The translations under genes and the position numbers were made by a program. From the NCBI GenBank assembly GCA_963797675.1, contig CAWCQQ010000006.1:682001-746000 (forward strand): a stretch of 64,000 nt of DNA, read 5' to 3'. Origin of the DNA: DASQPR01 sp963797675 (GTDB lineage Bacteria > Actinomycetota > Actinomycetes > Mycobacteriales > Micromonosporaceae). Positions 61,890-64,000 of the stretch are shown in pieces. The first letter of the stretch is position 1, and each line of letters begins with the position of its first letter. The notes beneath the pieces are model-generated. The model was not told the origin of the DNA. It worked only from the letters and a program-made list of their open reading frames with translations, and ran no database searches.

Positions 61890-64000
61890 TTACTCGTGCG
61901 AGAAGCGGATGTTCGGCAGGAGCCGGCGCAGCCAGGTTGGTGTCCACCAGGCGGCGCGACCGGTCAGCCGGAGCAGAACCGGCAGCAGGATGAGACGTAC
62001 CAGGCCCGCGTCGAACAGAACCGCGAGGCCGAGGATGATGCCCATCTCCTTCGGCGGTAGCGGTCCCGACAGCGCGAACGTGAAGAAGACCGCGACCATG
62101 ACCGCAGCTGCAGCGAAGATCACCCGTCCGGACTGGCCGAGCGCGCCGACCACGGCCGCGCGCGGGCTGCCCGACTTCTCGTAGTGCTCCTTGGCAGCGG
62201 ACAGAAGGAAGACCGTGTAGTCCATCGCGATCGCGAAGATCATGGCGAAGAAGAACACCGGCGCCCAGCCGTCAACGAACCCCTGCGGTGTAAATCCGAG
62301 CAGCCTGGCGCCGTGACCGTCCTGGAAGATCAGCCGGGCGGCGCCGAACGCAGCTCCGGTCGCCATCAGGTTGGTGACGGTGCCGAGCAGCGCGAGCAAC
62401 GGTGCCTGCAGTGCGAATACGAGCAGCGCGAAGCCGAGCGCCAGGATGACGCCGATGACCAGTGGTGTTTTCGCGTCCAGGGCGGCCTGCAGATCAAGGT
62501 ATTCCACCTCGGCACCGCCGACCTTGGCCTCGGCGGGCAGCCGATTCCGCAGCATAGTCACGGTGCCCTTCAAGGCCGGGTCGGCCGGGTCGACCGATGG
62601 GATCGCCTCGATCAGTGCCAGACCCGATGCGTCGCTCGCCGGCTGAGCCGGGAGCACCATCGCGATGCCCGGGGTCGCCCGCAACGCCGCGACGGTCTCG
62701 GGGATCTCCGCTACCGGCGTGACGATTTGAAGGGTGCCGGGCGCGCCGGGACCGAAGGCCCGCTGGATGGCCGCATAGCCGGTACGTGCCGATGAATCCG
62801 ACGGGACGACGGTGACGGAAGGCATTGCGGTTCGCAGGCCGATGATGGGGAAGGCGAGCGCCATGAGAACGAGCGCAGCCGGGATCCCGTATCGCCACGG
62901 GTGAGCCCACAACTGCTCGCCCCATGCCGTGAACCGCGCCGATCCACGCTGGCCGGTGGACGTCGGTCGGGCCTTGCGGATACTGCCCTTGTTCACGTTG
63001 TGACCGAGTTTGACCAGAACGGCAGGCAGCAGCGTCAAGGTCGCGCCGAGGACGAACGTGACGGCGAGCATGATTCCGAGCGCCGGCGTGCGGAATGCGG
63101 CCGACGGAACCAGAATCACCGACGACAGGCTCGCCAGGACCGTGGCACCGGACAGCGCGACGGCCTTGCCCGCGGTATCCATCGTCTCGCCAATCGCCCG
63201 CCGTGCGTCCCCGTGTTGCGCAAGGGCGGCCCTGAACCGGACCACGACGAACAGGGCGTAGTCGATGCCGAGGGCGAGCGCGAACATCATCGCGAAGTTG
63301 AGTGCCCAGATCGATGTCGGAGTGACGTGGTTGAGCAGGACCAACGCGCCGGCTGAGGCGCCCAGCCCGGTCATGGTGAGCAGGAGCGGCAGGCCGGCGG
63401 CGACAACGGAGCCGAACGCGAGCACCATGATGGCCAGTGTCACCGGCCACGAGAGCAGCTCCGATTTGATCATCGCGTCGTGGTTGGTGGTGTTGAAATC
63501 ACTCCACAGCACCGAAGCGCCGGTCGCCGCAACCTGGATGTGGTCGGTGGATAGGGCCGCGAGCGGACCCTTGAGATCGTCCGCGGCGCGGACCATGTCG
63601 TTCGTGCCCGCGTTGGCGCCGGCGAGCAGGATCGCGGTGCGCTGATCGCCGCTGATCGTGACGCCGGGCTGCGGTGCGATCACCTCGGAGATGCGCGGAT
63701 CAGCCGTGAGCAGCCTGGTCGCACGATCGATCACGTCGACGACGCCGGGACTGCTGACCGGCTCGTCGGCGGTGATGACGATCTGCAATGCCGATGAGGT
63801 GTTGCCGCCGAAGTGTTTCATGGCGAGATCGCGTTCGGCCACGGACTGCGAACCGTTGGCCTGCCAGCCGGCACCGGCGAGGGACGAGGTCACTTTCGGG
63901 GCGAAGACCCCCAGGATGGCGACCAGCAGCAGCCATCCGATCACAACGAAGCGGGTGTGACTCGCCGACCAGTGCCCGAGGCGCCCGAGGAGGCCCGGGC
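61890..64000 (-). CDS. MMPL-family RND transporter, cut by the window edge
   Basis: At least 703 residues are visible, and the frame stays open to the window end (GHWSASHTRFVVIGWLLLVA), so only a few N-terminal codons are likely missing. It has the two-fold MMPL plan: TM1, a periplasmic domain with MKHFGGNTSSALQIVITADE, five helices including FAMMFALALGIDYALFVVVR with the proton-relay Asp-Tyr, then a second periplasmic domain and VFFFAMIFAIAMDYTVFLLS with its own Asp-Tyr pair. It ends TPTWLRRLLPNIRFSHE. Actinobacterial MMPL proteins export lipids, glycolipids or siderophores. The SRPBCC gene downstream may share its transcript. Confidence 0.93.
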   Translation of the reverse strand, partial: PGLLGRLGHWSASHTRFVVIGWLLLVAILGVFAPKVTSSLAGAGWQANGSQSVAERDLAMKHFGGNTSSALQIVITADEPVSSPGVVDVIDRATRLLTADPRISEVIAPQPGVTISGDQRTAILLAGANAGTNDMVRAADDLKGPLAALSTDHIQVAATGASVLWSDFNTTNHDAMIKSELLSWPVTLAIMVLAFGSVVAAGLPLLLTMTGLGASAGALVLLNHVTPTSIWALNFAMMFALALGIDYALFVVVRFRAALAQHGDARRAIGETMDTAGKAVALSGATVLASLSSVILVPSAAFRTPALGIMLAVTFVLGATLTLLPAVLVKLGHNVNKGSIRKARPTSTGQRGSARFTAWGEQLWAHPWRYGIPAALVLMALAFPIIGLRTAMPSVTVVPSDSSARTGYAAIQRAFGPGAPGTLQIVTPVAEIPETVAALRATPGIAMVLPAQPASDASGLALIEAIPSVDPADPALKGTVTMLRNRLPAEAKVGGAEVEYLDLQAALDAKTPLVIGVILALGFALLVFALQAPLLALLGTVTNLMATGAAFGAARLIFQDGHGARLLGFTPQGFVDGWAPVFFFAMIFAIAMDYTVFLLSAAKEHYEKSGSPRAAVVGALGQSGRVIFAAAAVMVAVFFTFALSGPLPPKEMGIILGLAVLFDAGLVRLILLPVLLRLTGRAAWWTPTWLRRLLPNIRFSHE

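Overview
The window is high-GC DNA from the chromosome of an actinobacterium; no genus can be fixed. The signs are many GTG/TTG starts, 4-base ATGA/GTGA stop-start overlaps, a DUF397 gene beside a small Cys-containing ORF, an Xre/DUF5919 regulator, BlaI/M56 and MacB-type pairs, and promoters that imply leaderless transcripts. No rRNA, tRNA, CRISPR array, insertion sequence or phage gene was seen.

Layout. 1-8967: small regulatory and transport genes (DUF2975/Xre pair, alpha/beta hydrolase with TetR and an MFS pump, VOC protein, broken DUF1801 gene, flippase-like membrane protein, NarL-type two-component pair, metallo-beta-lactamase/Rieske protein). 8951-22389 (minus): one translationally coupled exopolysaccharide operon reading Wzz-like, DegT aminotransferase, CapD-like dehydratase, HPr-kinase-like ATPase, GT4, RtcB-like protein, unknown 138-residue protein, APH-like kinase, Wzy-like, Wzx-like, exported barrel protein, sugar transferase. 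A LuxR response regulator (22537-23200), a secreted beta-helix/PKD protein and another exported barrel protein follow.

26905-36461: NUDIX and Xre/DUF5919, a DUF397 locus, a secreted metallophosphoesterase, a NarL two-component system beside an ABC exporter (both heavily frameshifted), and an OmpR-type two-component system. 36597-41544: tandem Cys-rich lipoproteins, a periplasmic adaptor and a MacB-like ABC transporter, probably an envelope-stress or peptide-export module run by that OmpR system. 41944-48009: membrane proteins (fusion protein, DedA, DMT), BlaI/M56 with a large operator, and GT8. 48169-64000: OCD/PhzF/ArsR, a MarR regulon with NUDIX and EamA genes, a gluconolactonase-like protein, GGDEF protein, methyltransferase, an HxlR-controlled redox group (CMD, FAD monooxygenase, OsmC), a TPR-like regulator, SRPBCC, and an MMPL exporter cut by the window edge.

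Two things stand out. First, three near-identical palindromes (core CTTCC[A/G]TGGAAG) tie marR to a divergent NUDIX/EamA pair whose shared promoter overlaps both start codons. Second, the polysaccharide operon carries an RtcB-like protein, an HPr-kinase-like ATPase, an APH-like kinase and an unknown protein in its middle. At least nine otherwise well conserved genes are broken by single-base frameshifts. In the polysaccharide region these are all mended by removing one base, so sequence error is a serious possibility and the genes may be intact in the organism.
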